NCBI GenBank assembly: GCA_028583605.1
Contig: CM053327.1
Coordinates: 5,889,316 to 5,953,315 of the forward strand
Reading direction: 5' to 3'
Length of the DNA: 64,000 nt
DNA from: Dastarcus helophoroides
Lineage: Eukaryota; Arthropoda; Insecta; Coleoptera; Bothrideridae
Shown: one piece after another, positions 45,266 through 53,739 of the stretch
Layout of the letters: each line of letters opens with the position of its first letter
How positions within the stretch are numbered: position 1 is the first letter of the stretch
Notes under the pieces: model-generated
What the model was told of the DNA's origin: nothing
The model's input: only the letters and a program-made list of their open reading frames with translations
Database searches by the model: none
Position numbers and translations under genes: made by a program

Positions 45266-46186
45266 GTTTGGTGGAACGGACTGGTCCTTGGTTGTCTCCA
45301 TCTTCAACTTCCTTGCCCATCGCCTTCTAACTCTTCCTCTTAATAGGGAAAGATTCGAAAAGAAGTTGAAGACAATTAAACATATAGCAGAAGTTAATGG
45401 ATTGGATCCAAATATTATTTATAAAATTATTAATAAGAAAAAATTCAAATGTGAATTGGTAAATATCACCACTTTTCGAGCTGATGAAAACAAAAACTTT
45501 AAGTTCGTCTTACTTCCATTTGAACCCTCGCTTACGCATGGTTTGGGTGGAATTTTACGTAAACAGAGCTTCCGGATTGTTTATAGTTCTAACAGAAGAT
45601 TATATTCGCTTTTGGGTAGTTTAAAGGATAAAGTAGAGCAAATGGATAAGTCCGGTATTTACCAAATTTCATGTATTGATTGTCCTCAAAAGTATGTCGG
45701 GCAAACTAGACGATCTCTTAAAATCCGACTGAAGGAGCATTTGGCTCATTTGAGGTACGGAAGAACTGAGAAGTCAAGTGTGGGTAGACATGCTTTTGAA
45801 TTAGACCATAGGATAAATAATAATATTAAATTGTTAAGAGTAGTAAATAAGCATTATATGTTAAATTCATGTGAAAGCTTAGCCATCCATAAGGCTGAAG
45901 ACAACCTTATGAATGGTTGCGCCGGGCCTTTAGGCCATTCATTTCTGTTAAAAATAGTTAAGGTTAATAGATAAGGAATTGTGACACTACGACGTGTATG
46001 ATTAGATGCGCATGCGCGTTTGGATCATGCACGAAGTGAATATTCTTAGAATATAAGGGTAAATTTTAAGATTAGGTGTTAGTATCTCTCTGAAAATGAC
46101 AGCTTGGCTGACGAAACGCGTTAGAGCAACGTTTGTTGTGTTTTTTAATCTTTCTTGGTCTCAGGGGACAAGTTCTGTATTTCAAT
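45266..46186 (+). mobile_element. Penelope-like element, 5'-truncated, with intact 3' frame
   Basis: It starts with TTTGGTGGAACGGACTGGTC, the terminal motif shared with 13.5 and 63.9 kb. It runs directly into coding sequence and ends in a 3' region (GGCTGACGAAACGCG ... CAGGGGACAAGTTCTGTATT) that matches the arms of the 13.5-kb palindrome. The reverse transcriptase body is missing. No clear target duplication was seen. Confidence 0.8.
45288..45974 (+). CDS. Penelope RT C-terminus and GIY-YIG endonuclease, partial but open
   Basis: The frame is open for 228 codons. Residues 1-110 are the RT thumb and connecting segment (HRLLTLPLNRERFEKKLKTI). From about residue 120 comes the GIY-YIG nuclease that nicks target DNA for these retroelements. 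It contains GIY (SGIYQISCIDC), YVGQT, the Arg helix (RRSLKIRLKEH), a His-rich step (SSVGRHAFELDH) and the catalytic Glu region (NSCESLAIHKAEDNLMNG). All key motifs are present and no stop interrupts them. The first residues are probably not the native start, because the terminal repeat motif is fused directly to coding sequence. The catalytic RT core (YADD) is absent, so the copy cannot move alone. Confidence 0.85.
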   Translation: MVVSIFNFLAHRLLTLPLNRERFEKKLKTIKHIAEVNGLDPNIIYKIINKKKFKCELVNITTFRADENKNFKFVLLPFEPSLTHGLGGILRKQSFRIVYSSNRRLYSLLGSLKDKVEQMDKSGIYQISCIDCPQKYVGQTRRSLKIRLKEHLAHLRYGRTEKSSVGRHAFELDHRINNNIKLLRVVNKHYMLNSCESLAIHKAEDNLMNGCAGPLGHSFLLKIVKVNR

Positions 46187-47105
46187 CCTAACAGTAAAAA
46201 AAGGAAGCACAAAATTTGGCCAAAAGGCCCTTTTGTGATCTAGAAATATAATAAGAAAGGATTTTTCGAATTTCGCTTTCTAAGGGAGGTTCAAGGGGGA
46301 CGAAATTGAGTTTGGAATTTAATGCGAAACAAAGTTAACAACACGTTTTATAACTTAAAAGAGTGGGTAAATAGTCAATGAAAACCAAGATAATTAAATA
46401 CGTATCTGCATAATTGACAATTCAACCTCTAAGTCTGCAAAAAGTAATATCAAAGTTGACATGAAAAAAAAATTTTAAATCATTGTATAGTCCTAAGTTT
46501 AGCGCAAAGAATGTATGACACTGTATAGTATATTACATACCCAAATAAAAAAGTTGTGGGTAGTAAAAAAATTCATATGCTAACAAATTATAACATCGTT
46601 TTATAATTCAAATCTCGGCCGAAAGAATATATAAAAGAAATAACTAAACGTACTTAGTCAATTTTAAAATTTCAAGCTACAACAAAAAATAAAGAGCTTT
46701 ACAGAAATAATTTCTTATTCATAAACATGACTTCCATCGAACCATAATCGAATCGTGATTCGTTTAGTTTATTATTTTAATTATGATTTTATAAATTATG
46801 TTGCTTGAATGTCAAGAAACATAAATTCTATGTAAATCAAAATTTTCAAAAGTAAGCCTTAGAGTACATTAATGCAGCAAATGCTAATCTCTTTGGTATC
46901 ACGAAAGTAAATTTTGTAGGAGATTTGCTTAGGATAATTTTTCATAACAATTCTATATTAGCGTTTAGAGATAAGCAGTGCTGAAAATCAATACATTTTA
47001 AAACCATTATTGCAAAAAATGTAGTATACTCAGAACTATCAAAAAAAGTTTCTCTCAATAAAATTACAATAAATGATTTATATTATCGCTTTTTAAACGA
47101 TCACA
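46187..47105. other. No recognised gene
   Basis: AT-rich sequence, nothing identified. Confidence 0.5.
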
Positions 47106-47145
47106 TTGTCCATCCGGGCGAAGCCGGGGTGGGAATCTAGTATTT
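47106..47145. repeat. G+C-rich retroposon-tail-like motif
   Basis: CCATCCGGGCGAAGCCGGGG followed by TGGGAATCTAGTA is a compact hairpin-forming, G+C-rich motif in AT-rich DNA. It resembles the 3'-tail motif seen on many insect retroposon copies. The element it belongs to was not identified. Confidence 0.35.
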
Positions 47146-47820
47146 TATAAATAAGGGCGCCGAAAAGTTTTTTGCAAAAGGTCTATTGGTTCTTAGCTAC
47201 GCCACTGAAAATTTCGAAATAAAAAAATCGATAAGACATCCTATTATGTCACTAAATGAAACATAAATGTTTTAAGTTTTATTATTGAAAAGTTCTTGTC
47301 TTGCTTTCACAGAGACAAGAATTTGAATATTAAACTGAGAGTGCACGTTTTCTCGAAAAAATAAATAATTCATTTACGGCCGTACACAAAACAAGAACGG
47401 AATAAAAGCATCCCATTTAAATCTCAATTTCTTTTATTCCCGTCGAATGAAAAAAGCATTAAAACTAATGGCCGAAATAATTATCGTTCGATGAACAGGC
47501 ACGAGTCATTGGAAGTCGAACATTTCTTAATACATTCAACGAATTCATTAGAATGCAGAATGCGATCGAACCCGGCCGGTGCTCATGCATAAACATTGAC
47601 GGAACTGCGCAATTCTTTTTTTATTGCCCAATAATTGCTAACCGGCTGACACCTAGTAATTCCCGCTCAGTAGACTAGGCCAAGGAAATAGGTGCATAAA
47701 AATCCGATTGATATGGTGCAAAATCAATTAAGGCAATCACAACCACGAGGAAGTTTGCCAACTAAGATAGTAAAGTGAAAATATCTCGCCCTGACAATGA
47801 AACCCTGCGATTCTCAGTTG
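47146..47820. other. No recognised gene
   Basis: Moderately complex, less AT-rich than the filler; no motif or convincing open frame. Confidence 0.4.
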
Positions 47821-47824
47821 AAAA

Positions 47825-48345
47825 TTAATTTAATTTTTCTACATAATCTCCCTTGACTTCAACAAACTTGTTCCAGTGTTTCTCCGAATCAGTATTCTTT
47901 CCCGCAAGTGAGAGTCTGGAAAGCTATGAAAATATTCATCTACGGCTAACTCAACTTATTTATTGCTTCCCAGAAACAAAGTTCCTAAGTTTGGGAACAG
48001 TTAGAGGTCCAAGGGTGCCAAATCAGGAGAATAGGGGGAATGGCCAAGCAAATGTTATTCCGATTTCCGGGGTTCTCCAATCGCTAACAAACTCTCGTCT
48101 GCAGATGCGTTGTCTTGATAAAAGATGATTTTCTAATTCTTCAAGTCAAGCGTCTTCTTGCGGATTCGGACATCCAGCTGGTCAAGAAGGTTGGAGTAAT
48201 ATTAGCGTGTAATTATTCTGAGACATCACCTGGCCACCACCTTTCCAGCAGATGCGATCGGCTTCGCTTTCTTTGGCACTCAACCATCGGCTCCACCCAC
48301 TGCTTCGACTGCTGCTTCGTTTCTGGCGTGTAGTGGTTAGGATTG
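47825..48345 (-). pseudogene. mariner transposase, C-terminal fragment
   Basis: On the minus strand, in changing frames: PKKAKPIASAGKVVA (about 48270), then FYQDNASADESLL (about 48120), the second catalytic block. HSPYSPDLAPLDL and LFPNLGTLFLG (about 48000) are the third. SHLREGYRFGETLEQVC and GRLCRKIK are the degraded end of the protein. The N-terminal half and inverted ends are missing. The spelling of the blocks differs from both other mariners, so it is a third lineage. Confidence 0.7.
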
Positions 48346-48575
48346 CCAACATTTTGTCAGCTGAATGTAGTATTTTTTGGAATAAGCTATAAAAATATAT
48401 AGTACATCTGAAAAAATACAATATTTTATGAAAAGAGTAAAAAAAAAAAGATAAGCATATGTTTGTTATTTCTTAATTTTTATAAAAACTATATATTTTG
48501 TACTTTCTGCATCTTCTCACAATTTTATATCTACAGTAAAACTTTAATGTGCATTTAGATAGCATAAAGCATTAT

Positions 48576-48720
48576 TAGAGACCGGACTTTAGGCACAATT
48601 AAATAATGTAAATAGGTTAAAAAAAATTGGAATTAGGCAATAACAAACAGCTAAAAAAGACACTTAACAGGCAAAATACTCTTAAAAATGTATTAGAAGA
48701 TCAAAACCACAAATAAAAAG
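48576..48720. mobile_element. Left end of another copy of the 3.4-kb hAT-like family
   Basis: TAGAGACCGGACTTTAGGCA followed by CAATTAAATAATG matches the left ends at 19268 and 56024 over more than 100 bases. The copy breaks off after about 145 bases. No matching right end or target duplication was found. Confidence 0.65.
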
Positions 48721-48771
48721 AAAAACAATTACTCTGGTCTACAAAAAAAAAGTTGTGTGTGCTGGCGGCCG

Positions 48772-48992
48772 AACTATAATTTTCTAGAGTATTTTTTTCT
48801 GTTGAGCACAAATCTAAAGCCAAAAGTGGGGGGCACTTAGCAAATAATCAAGAAAAGCCCAAAAAACCGATAAAAATATCGTGACTTTTATAGATTTTTT
48901 GGGGGCTTCCCAGTTATTTGCTCACTGATCCCCAGTTTTGACTTCAAATTCATATGTTCAGCGAGAAAAAATACATTAGAAAATCATAGTCC
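48772..48992. repeat. Palindromic MITE-like repeat
   Basis: Two arms of about 105 bp are imperfect reverse complements (TTCTAGAGTATTTTTTTCTG at the left and, inverted, TTCTAATGTATTTTTTCTCG at the right). They share inner blocks AGCAAATAA and CCCAAAAAA. No coding sequence. Confidence 0.7.
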
Positions 48993-48999
48993 TGCCCAA

Positions 49000-49016
49000 C
49001 CCCCCCCCCCCCCCCC
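49000..49016. repeat. Poly-C run (17 C)
   Basis: Seventeen consecutive C residues, striking in AT-rich DNA, at the junction between the palindrome and the truncated gypsy element. Its length may be an assembly estimate. Confidence 0.9.
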
Positions 49017-49137
49017 AACCGACTTTCTAGAACTTTACACAGCTATAATCTTCATAGAACGAATAAGAAATCCAGAAATATAGAGAGTGATACGCTTGTC
49101 GAATTTCTGAACATCGAGAAAGGCACTGATTAAAGCT

Positions 49138-49452
49138 TTGGAGGTTGAAGCTGCTTACAGAGTTTCAGAGCCTGAAGCATCAGGGAGAATAAGGAAGGCC
49201 GATATCGAAGAGGTCGCGAATGATCCTGATCTTGTGAACATCATAACCGCTAACATTAAGGAAATGAACGCGAACATAAGCGCTAGCATGAAGGAAATGA
49301 ACGCGAGCATCGAAGAGCTGCTGGGAGCTCTTAAAGATAGATCCAGAAGAAGCACAACATGTTACAGCTGTGGCCAACGGGAGCACTTTAAGAAGGACTT
49401 CAGATCAACTCCCAAGAACTCGACAAGCCCACAGCAAGAAAACAAAAATTAG
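49138..49452 (+). pseudogene. gypsy gag C-terminus with damaged zinc knuckle
   Basis: The C-terminal part of a nucleocapsid-type gag protein. It has a coiled-coil-like repeat (IKEMNANISASMKEMNASIE), then CYSCGQREHFKKDF. The knuckle should read C-X2-C-X4-H-X4-C; here the final Cys is Phe. The frame ends at 49452, shortly before the protease remnant in another frame. No initiating Met is seen at the 5' side, in line with truncation. Confidence 0.7.
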
Positions 49453-49489
49453 CCGACGAAAAGGGGCACTCACTGGCTAATATCAAGCA

Positions 49490-51519
49490 GCCAGCCCCCA
49501 AATTTCTTCCTATCAAACAGATGGAGAGTTTGGTGATGGAGGCCAGCGTAGATAGAAGGAATGTACAAGCAATAGTGGACACGGCAGCCTTGCTTACTCT
49601 GGCTCACGAGACTCAAGCAAGCCGTGATTGGCCAAGATCCAAAGATAAACATGAATTGAGAAGCTTTCTGGGGTTATAACAGAATATTTGTGAAAGGTTT
49701 CGCCAACATCTCTGCGTCATTACACCGACTAACAGAAGGAAGAACGCCGTATGTCTGGACTCCCAATTGTGATACCGCTTTCCGAAAACTGAAGTCCGCC
49801 TTGTGTATAAGCCCTATCTTGGCTTATCCTTAGCAGAATTGGAAATTCGTGTTAGACACAAACACCAGCAACATAGGCACTGGGGCTATGCTGCCCCAAG
49901 TTTAAGGCAGTGAAGAAAGAGTAATCGAATATTACAGCAAGATCCTGACGAAGCCAGAGGAGAATTACTGCACCACCAGGAAGAACTTCTTGCTATAGTG
50001 AAGGCAGTGGAACACTTTCACAAGTATTTTAATGGGCAAGAATTCTTCATCAGGATAGATCATTCGGCACTTTCTTGGTTACTCCGAATGAAGAACGCAG
50101 AGGAGCAGACGGCTAGATGATTAGAAAGGCTCAAACAGTATCACTTGAAGGTACATCATCGACCGGGACGACAGCATAACAACGCTGGCGCTTTATCCAG
50201 AAGACCTTATGGGGATTGTAAACACTGCAGACGAGTCAAGGACCATGAAAACATGGTGGATACAAGGGTCATGTCTGTCCAGTCAGAAGATGGATGGACT
50301 ATTGAAGATCTTCGGGAGCTACAAAAGAGCGATGCTAATATACGACCCATATTAGAATGGAAACAAGCTGGAGATAGACCTGAATGGCAAAAAGTTTTTG
50401 ACAGAAGTCCAGCTCTCAAAAGTCTATAAGCCCAATGGAAATCCCTCCAAGTAGAGGACGGGGTTATGAAGAGGGCATGGGAAAGCACGGATGGAAGGCG
50501 TGTCAACTTGAAGTTGGTGGTACATCAGGAGAAGACTCCACAGGTTTTGTAGGAGGTGCACAATGGAACCTCTGGTGGACATCTAAGGATGAGAAAGACC
50601 CTGGAAAAGGTTCGGTAATGGTTCTAGTGGGTTAACTGCAGGGAGGACGTCGACCGATGATGTCGAAAATGTGTCACCTGCGCTGCTCCCAAGGGTCCTC
50701 GTACACGAAACAAAGGAACCCTGAAGCAGTATAAAGTGGGACCTCTATTTAAAAGAATTGCAATCGATATGGCGGGAGCATTTCTTAGCATCAGACGATG
50801 GAAACAAGTACATACATTTAGTGGTCATAGACTATTTCAATAAATGGCCTGAAGCTTACGCCATCCCGAACCAGGAACTTTATCTGCCGATTTGGTGTTC
50901 CCTTGGAAATACACTCGGAACAAGGAAGAAACTTCGAATCGGGGGTCTTTCAAAAGGTGTGCCGTCTTCTTGGAATAAAGAAAACTCGAACGACACATCT
51001 TTATCCACAGTCTGTTGAAATGAAGGAAAGATTTAACAGGACCTTGGAGGAATATGTTTTAAAGTTCATTTCCAAGTATCAGAAAGAGCGGAACCAACAA
51101 CTACCATTGTTTCTAATGGCCTTTTGCGCGGCAACTCATGAAACTACGAGTCAGACTCCAGCAAAGTTTTCCTCGGGAGATAACTGAGGCTTCCGTGTGA
51201 CTTGATCTTTGGATCACCAAGGAAGACCCCCAGGGAGACGATGGGTTTCGTAGACGGCTTAAGAAAAGCGATAGTAGAGACATATGTCCTGGTGCGGACG
51301 AAGATGAACTTGGTGACGGGCCGGATGAAGACAAGATATCACGTAAACGCCAACCATGGTGGTTTTAATGAGAGCAAATTGGTGTGGCTCTACAAGCCTC
51401 AGCGGAGAAAAGGAGTTTCGCAGAAGCTTGCGCTATCTTGGAAAAGGCCGTACAAGATATTGAAGATGATCAAGAACTTGGTAAACAGGATCCAGCGCTG
51501 CTGGGACGATCAGTCTTAA
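49490..51519 (+). pseudogene. gypsy pol: protease remnant, RNase H and integrase, broken
   Basis: The protease is represented by MEASVDRRNVQAIVDTAA, where the active-site DTG has become DTA. The sequence then jumps to SRDWPRSKDKHELRSFLGL, the region after the RT palm, so fingers and palm (including YxDD) are deleted. RNase H follows (VLDTNTSNIGTGAML, RIDHSALSWLL) and the linker VHHRPGRQHNNAGALSRRP. Integrase (from about 50540) retains H and C of its zinc finger, the first Asp in RIAIDMAGAF, and ERFNRTLEEY with the third acid. The second Asp is Glu (SEQGRNFES). The C-terminal GPY/F-like part has VWLYKPQRRKGVSQKLALSW. There are at least eight stops or frame changes. Confidence 0.85.
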
Positions 51520-51530
51520 GAGGGAGGCAG

Positions 51531-51840
51531 TGTAACAAAATATAGTTATAAAATTTGTATTAGTAATTGGGTAGTGTAAGGAGTCCTCTGGAAACACTTG
51601 ATAATGAGAAGAGGCTGCAAGAATGAATCATACGACAGATAAGCGCTCTAGACGTTTCCTCAAGCGATATTCTTATCTGTATGAAGATCCGTTTTAGAGA
51701 CCGGAACAGGATAAATATGTAGTCCTCTTTCCCACAGCCTGATAGTTAAGTGAATCATAATTGTAGTGTTCGGAAATAAGTTTGAAATCAAAAGTTTACA
51801 ATTCACGAAGTTTTAATTCTTGAACCGGTAACCTGCAACA
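51531..51840 (+). repeat. 3' LTR of the gypsy element, 310 bp
   Basis: It begins TGTAACAAAATATAG right after the polypurine tract and ends CCTGCAACA. Shared blocks with the solo LTR at 21836 include the first 11 bases, ACAGATAAGC, TTGTAGTGTTCGG and AATTCACGA. Similarity is patchy, so the two copies belong to diverged subfamilies. Confidence 0.85.
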
Positions 51841-52230
51841 ATAATTATAGTATACACATTTTGGCATATTCAATTAAATTCAGGCGGAGTGGTAGAGCAA
51901 TCGATTAGTAGTTCAAAGAGCATTTTTTTGGTAACGCAATGCCGATATATGTGATAACATATATGGCAATACCATCAATTTTTCCCCTATCTTTATTCGC
52001 TTAGCGCGCCCAAAGAAATGTTTACTTCAAAAAAAAAAAAGGTAACCGGCCTCGTAAATTATGTTTTTAATCTAGCTATCATTTTAACCACTAGCATATC
52101 AAATTCTAAGGACTCAAATGTCTCGATTATTTATTGGTTGAAATATGCAATTTGCATTGAAGGAAAATAATCGCTTTCATTTTCTTTTGTGGCATCTGAA
52201 ACGTTTCGTGAAAGCAGATCTAACCTGGAG
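51841..52230. other. No recognised gene
   Basis: A short stretch at about 51888-51925 (GGCGGAGTGGTAGAGCAATC) is faintly tRNA-like but lacks a good box B. Nothing else was recognised. Confidence 0.4.
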
Positions 52231-52233
52231 TTA

Positions 52234-52239
52234 TTTATT
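52234..52239 (-). promoter_or_regulatory. Polyadenylation signal overlapping a stop codon
   Basis: The minus strand reads GAATAATAAATAA: the stop TAA of the unknown exon overlaps AATAAA. It is a plausible 3'-end signal for that gene. Confidence 0.4.
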
Positions 52240-52480
52240 ATTCTGAAGGGCGGCAACTGTCGATGATGTAACCAGGGAGTTCTTTAGATGTTGGCCAAGT
52301 AAATGCAATTCCTGTCGTCACCATCGACAAGCCGTCAACTTTTAAGTCCCACGGTTCTATCCCGAGAACGAAGTTTTGGATGGCTGGGGGCACCTTTGCC
52401 AGTTGTCTTCCGTCACAATTCGTTACTGACAAATTCACGTCTCGTTCGCGATCATTTATTAAATTTGGGACAGCTTTAAA
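52238..52480 (-). CDS. Terminal exon of an unidentified host gene
   Basis: I do not recognise the family. On the minus strand an 81-codon open stretch ends at a TAA. It reads NLSVTNCDGRQLAKVPPAIQ, NFVLGIEPWDLKVDG, SMVTTGIAFTWPTSKELPGY and CRPSE. The sequence is Cys-, Trp- and Pro-containing, balanced in composition, and much less AT-biased at synonymous sites than the neighbouring transposon relics. It is free of stops back to a possible acceptor TTGACAG at 52487-52481, but the pyrimidine tract there is poor. No ATG precedes it in frame, so earlier exons would lie at higher coordinates beyond the Penelope insertion. It could be the C-terminus of a secreted or extracellular protein, judged only by the conserved-looking Cys pair. 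A fragment of an unknown transposon protein is the main alternative. Confidence 0.45.
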   Translation of the reverse strand, partial: FKAVPNLINDRERDVNLSVTNCDGRQLAKVPPAIQNFVLGIEPWDLKVDGLSMVTTGIAFTWPTSKELPGYIIDSCRPSE

Positions 52481-52689
52481 CTGTCAATTTATTTTACTTC
52501 TTGGAAATAATGCCTTTTATTTGAAATATTTTGTTTAAAAAACTCAGTCAACTGGATAAAACATAAAATTTACAAAAAAAAATTGAGTACAAACACAAAA
52601 TTCCAAGGAAGTAATCGAAATTTCGAGAAAGCAGAATAATGTATATTGACATTTTCAATCCTTACCTTGTGAAATTTTTCAATATTCAT

Positions 52690-53715
52690 AACTATTAAAC
52701 GTTATTAACGACTAAAACAACAACAGATATTAAAAATTCCACGATGTTTCGATAAACATTTGCTAGGACCGGACCTGGTTTCACTTTACAGCATCATCGG
52801 CGGTAATACCAGCAATTTGTTTAACCATTGTAATGCTAACAAGCTCCATGGATCACAGACTCCTAGGAATATTCCGTCTAATCCGAATTCTCGTCCAAAG
52901 CTTCAATTAGAGGTGTGTTCAGAAAATCAAGCTGCCGGTTCATAAGTGTAAATTGACTAGATTGTAAATATTTGTGAACTTCTGTGGCTTCCAAGAAATT
53001 AGGTTTTTTAGTATTATTACAGATAGGTAATATTTCTACTATGTTCGCGCATGTAAGTTTATATTGTGTTTATAACAGATGCTTGCAAAATTTGATTTTT
53101 CTCGATGTTTATTTATGAAGGCAACAAGATGTTCGCTGTATCTAATGTTAAAATTACGTGATGTTTGACCCATGTAGACAGCTTTACACTCGGAGCAATT
53201 CAATTTATAAATACCAGATTTACCAACCAAGTCGTGGAGTTTCTTCTTTTGCGTTAAAAATCATGTTACCTAACGAATTATATGATTTAAAGCTAGGTGT
53301 CGCTTGGGATGTATGATAAATTATATTACTTATCTTTTTCGAGATATTTCCAAAATATGTAATACCAAAATAGTCCGTTTTTGTGTTTTGGTTTTTTAGA
53401 AAAAATAGAATCAATAACAAATTTATGTTCTTTTTTACATATCAATCTATTGATTGTGTTTTCAGAATATCCATTGCTATGAGCTATTTGTCTAATTATC
53501 TTATTTTCGATTAAATTTTTTTCTTCATTCATTGGTACCATATAAGCTCTATTTATCATCGAATTGTATGCTGCCACTTTGTATGAAATTGAATGTAAGA
53601 AATCATTTGGAGTTGTAAAGTCTGTATGCGCAGGATTTCTATAAACTGAAAATTCTAATTCATCTGAGTTTCTTCTGGCACGCAATTTTCTCCTGACTTG
53701 TTGCATCAAGTGCTG
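52690..53715 (-). mobile_element. Second Penelope-like element, broken
   Basis: Minus orientation. The C-terminal part of the RT comes first (53709-53326), then GIY-YIG (53230-52840), then a terminal region. In the latter, GCTGTAAAGTGAAACCAGG and TCGAAACATCGTGGAATTTT look like the conserved Penelope terminus and are shared in part with 30.6 kb. Its coding sequence differs strongly from the 45.3-kb copy, so it is another lineage. Confidence 0.75.
52840..53709 (-). pseudogene. Penelope RT end and GIY-YIG nuclease, frameshifted
   Basis: The RT C-terminus reads FSVYRNPAHTDFTTPNDFLH, ISYKVAAYNSMINRAYMVP and a linker SENTINRLICKKE. After frame changes near 53330 and 53220, the nuclease begins KSGIYKLNCSEC, with VYMGQTSRNFNIRYSEH (about 53150) and, after a stop, NFLEATEVHKYLQ with the catalytic Glu region (about 52980). 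The motifs are present but spread over at least three frames, so no enzyme is made. Confidence 0.8.
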
Positions 53716-53739
53716 GAATACCCCTAGATTAACGTAATA

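Larger units (their letters stand above)
49100..51840 (+). mobile_element. Ty3/gypsy LTR retrotransposon, 5'-truncated and deleted
   Basis: An insect retrotransposon with gag end, protease remnant, RNase H, integrase, polypurine tract (AAGAGGGAGGCAG, 51518-51530) and 3' LTR. The 5' LTR and most of gag are missing. Most of the reverse transcriptase has been lost by an internal deletion. The solo LTR at 21836 is from the same family. Confidence 0.85.

Noticed and set aside
51888..51960. tRNA-like stretch GGCGGAGTGGTAGAGCAATC
   Set aside because: Only a box-A-like part; box B is missing and no cloverleaf is apparent.
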